From Rickettsiales bacterium (GTDB lineage: Bacteria > Pseudomonadota > Alphaproteobacteria > Rickettsiales > UBA3002), in NCBI GenBank assembly GCA_021300075.1, contig JAJTIB010000172.1, positions 1 through 6,181 on the forward strand: a stretch of DNA of 6,181 nt, in the 5' to 3' direction. Of this stretch, positions 4,925 to 6,181 are shown piece after piece. The notes below the pieces were generated by a model. The model was not told the origin of the DNA. It did not search any database and was given only the letters and a program-made list of their open reading frames with translations. Each line of letters starts with the position of its first letter. The stretch's first letter is position 1. A program made the translations under genes and the position numbers.

Positions 4925-5683
4925 CTACGTCCTTACCGCAATTCCGGCGGCAGTTAAAGACTCTTTCACTTGCGCCACCTTGAACGTGCCAAAATGGAAC
5001 ACGCTCGCAGCCAATAGCCCCGTGGCTCCGGCGCGCGCGCCTTCAGTAAAATGGGCGAGCGTGCCCACCCCGCCCGAGGCAATAATAGGAATACGCGTTC
5101 TGCCAGCAATTTCGCGGATGAGAGCAGTATCGTAACCGTCTTTGGTACCGTCCCGATCCATCGAGGTAATAAGTAATTCACCCGCCCCCGCTGCCGCCAT
5201 GCGCTCGGCCCAGGCCACCGCGTCAATCCCCGTAGGTTTACGCCCGCCGTGAGTGAAGACTTCCCACCGGCCGGGGGCTACGCACCGGGCATCGATCGCC
5301 ACGACTATACATTGCCTGCCAAATTTCTGCGCGGCTTCGGCCACAAATTCAGGGCGATGAACAGCGGCCGTATTGATGGATACTTTATCGGCCCCCGCCA
5401 TGAGCAGCGCTCGGATATCGTCTAAACTTCGCACACCGCCGCCGACTGTCATAGGCATGAAACACTGCGACGCCACCGCATCTACCATGTCATAGAGAAT
5501 ACCGCGCGCGTCTGACGTGGCGGTGATGTCGAGAAAACATAACTCATCCGCCCCTTGCGCGTCATAAGCGCGAGCCTGGGCGACAGGGTCGCCTGCATCC
5601 ACCAGATCCAGAAAATTCACGCCTTTGACGACGCGGCCATCCTTAACATCAAGGCAGGGGATAATGCGTAGCGGAAAACTCAT
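4925..5683 (-). CDS. hisF: Imidazole glycerol phosphate synthase, cyclase subunit
   Basis: HisF is the TIM-barrel cyclase half of the HisH-HisF glutamine amidotransferase. Ammonia from HisH passes through the barrel and reacts with PRFAR to yield imidazole glycerol phosphate and AICAR, linking the pathway to purine synthesis. The 252-aa length is typical. Visible motifs are IIPCLDVKDGRVVKGV (7-22) with catalytic Asp12, MTVGGGVRSLDDI (78-90), ADKVSINTAAV (98-108), IVVAIDAR (126-133) with catalytic Asp131, TSMDRDGTKDGYD (173-185) and IIASGGVG (200-207). The last three of these include the phosphate-binding and catalytic loops of the C-terminal half-barrel. The ATG overlaps the hisA stop as ATGA, and no separate Shine-Dalgarno is evident, so translation is probably coupled to hisA. 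Confidence 0.98.
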   Translation of the reverse strand: MSFPLRIIPCLDVKDGRVVKGVNFLDLVDAGDPVAQARAYDAQGADELCFLDITATSDARGILYDMVDAVASQCFMPMTVGGGVRSLDDIRALLMAGADKVSINTAAVHRPEFVAEAAQKFGRQCIVVAIDARCVAPGRWEVFTHGGRKPTGIDAVAWAERMAAAGAGELLITSMDRDGTKDGYDTALIREIAGRTRIPIIASGGVGTLAHFTEGARAGATGLLAASVFHFGTFKVAQVKESLTAAGIAVRT

Positions 5684-6181
5684 GCGGCAGCGGCCAGCGC
5701 GCGCGCCACGTCAATTCGCTTTTCGTAAAGCGCCTTGCCGATAATCACCCCGTCAAATACACCCATTTTCGCCGCTGCTTCGAGGTCCTCGTTGCTGCTG
5801 ATGCCGCCCGAGAGAATTACAGGAATTGTGACCGAGTCGGCGAGTGCCGCGGTTTCCTCAAGATTGGGGCCAGTGAGCGTGCCGTCGCGCCCGATATCGG
5901 TATAGACAATCGCCGCCACGCCCATATCTTCAAAGCGATGGGCAAAATCTATGGCCGCAATGGTCGAAGTACGAAGCCAACCTTCAGCGGCGACCATTCC
6001 GTCGCGGGCATCAATCCCCACCATGATGCGGCCCGGATATTCCTTTGCCAGCGCTTGAACCAGGTTCGGGTCATGCAGCGCCACAGTACCGAGAATAATA
6101 CGCGAAACCCCGGCCTCAAGCCATAGATGTGCGGACTCGCCAGTGCGGATACCGCCACCCAGCTGCACCGGTATTTTTACC
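5680..6181 (-). CDS. hisA: ProFAR isomerase (HisA), 5'-truncated by window edge
   Basis: HisA isomerises ProFAR to PRFAR, the substrate of HisF. About 166 C-terminal residues of a roughly 240-aa TIM barrel are present. The frame reads VKIPVQLGGGIR at the window edge, then VSRIILGTVA, MVGIDARDG (with the second catalytic Asp, codon 6012-6010), IVYTDIGRDGTLTGPN, VILSGGISSNEDL and GVIIGKALYE. The N-terminal quarter with the first catalytic Asp lies beyond 6181. The GTG at 6168-6166 is internal, because family similarity continues through the preceding VKIP. The hisA-hisF order with ATGA overlap is standard. hisB and hisH would be expected further along on the minus strand, beyond the right edge. 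Confidence 0.97.
   Translation of the reverse strand, partial: VKIPVQLGGGIRTGESAHLWLEAGVSRIILGTVALHDPNLVQALAKEYPGRIMVGIDARDGMVAAEGWLRTSTIAAIDFAHRFEDMGVAAIVYTDIGRDGTLTGPNLEETAALADSVTIPVILSGGISSNEDLEAAAKMGVFDGVIIGKALYEKRIDVARALAAAA

Noticed and set aside
6166..6168. GTG as the hisA start
   Set aside because: Family sequence (VKIP) continues upstream to the edge; HisA lacks its first quarter here, so this codon is internal.

Overview
The window looks like ordinary chromosomal DNA from an alphaproteobacterium of moderate to fairly high GC. This rests on the protein sequences: an alphaproteobacterial-type MurA, a short-form HisG, a UPF0262 protein directly after hisD, and a HisA-HisF-HisE series. 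I cannot name a genus. A Rhodospirillales-like or deeper-branching, possibly uncultured, lineage is my inference. The window is dense with genes and contains no mobile element, CRISPR array, tRNA or rRNA that I can recognise.

Layout. Plus strand, left half: the end of murA (cut at the left edge), hisG, hisD (1-nt stop/start overlap with hisG), a 110-nt spacer built from inverted heptamer repeats, a UPF0262 gene of unknown function, a 142-nt spacer with a probable promoter, and infA (IF-1). Minus strand, right half, read from the right edge inward: hisA (cut at the right edge), hisF (4-nt ATGA overlap), a 111-nt spacer with a palindrome, hisE, and a HIT-family gene (1-nt overlap with hisE). 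The two gene series converge on a 90-nt spacer (4050-4139) that carries a 16-bp direct repeat.

How the genes fit together. Five histidine-biosynthesis genes are visible. HisG does step 1 (ATP + PRPP to PR-ATP) and HisE step 2 (PR-ATP to PR-AMP). HisA isomerises ProFAR to PRFAR. HisF, with the unseen glutaminase HisH, makes IGP and AICAR. HisD does the last two oxidations, histidinol to histidine. HisI, HisH, HisB, HisC and the HisZ partner expected for a short HisG are not in the window. MurA (first committed step of peptidoglycan synthesis) and IF-1 (translation initiation) are essential housekeeping genes that share this neighbourhood.

I found no convincing new multi-gene system. The parts worth a second look are non-coding: a roughly 20-bp RNA-scale hairpin made of inverted TAGGTTR heptamers that runs from the hisD stop codon almost to the UPF0262 start codon; a promoter that would give infA a nearly leaderless mRNA; a 22-bp operator-like palindrome and an unassigned strong Shine-Dalgarno sequence upstream of hisE; and a repeat-bearing convergent spacer.
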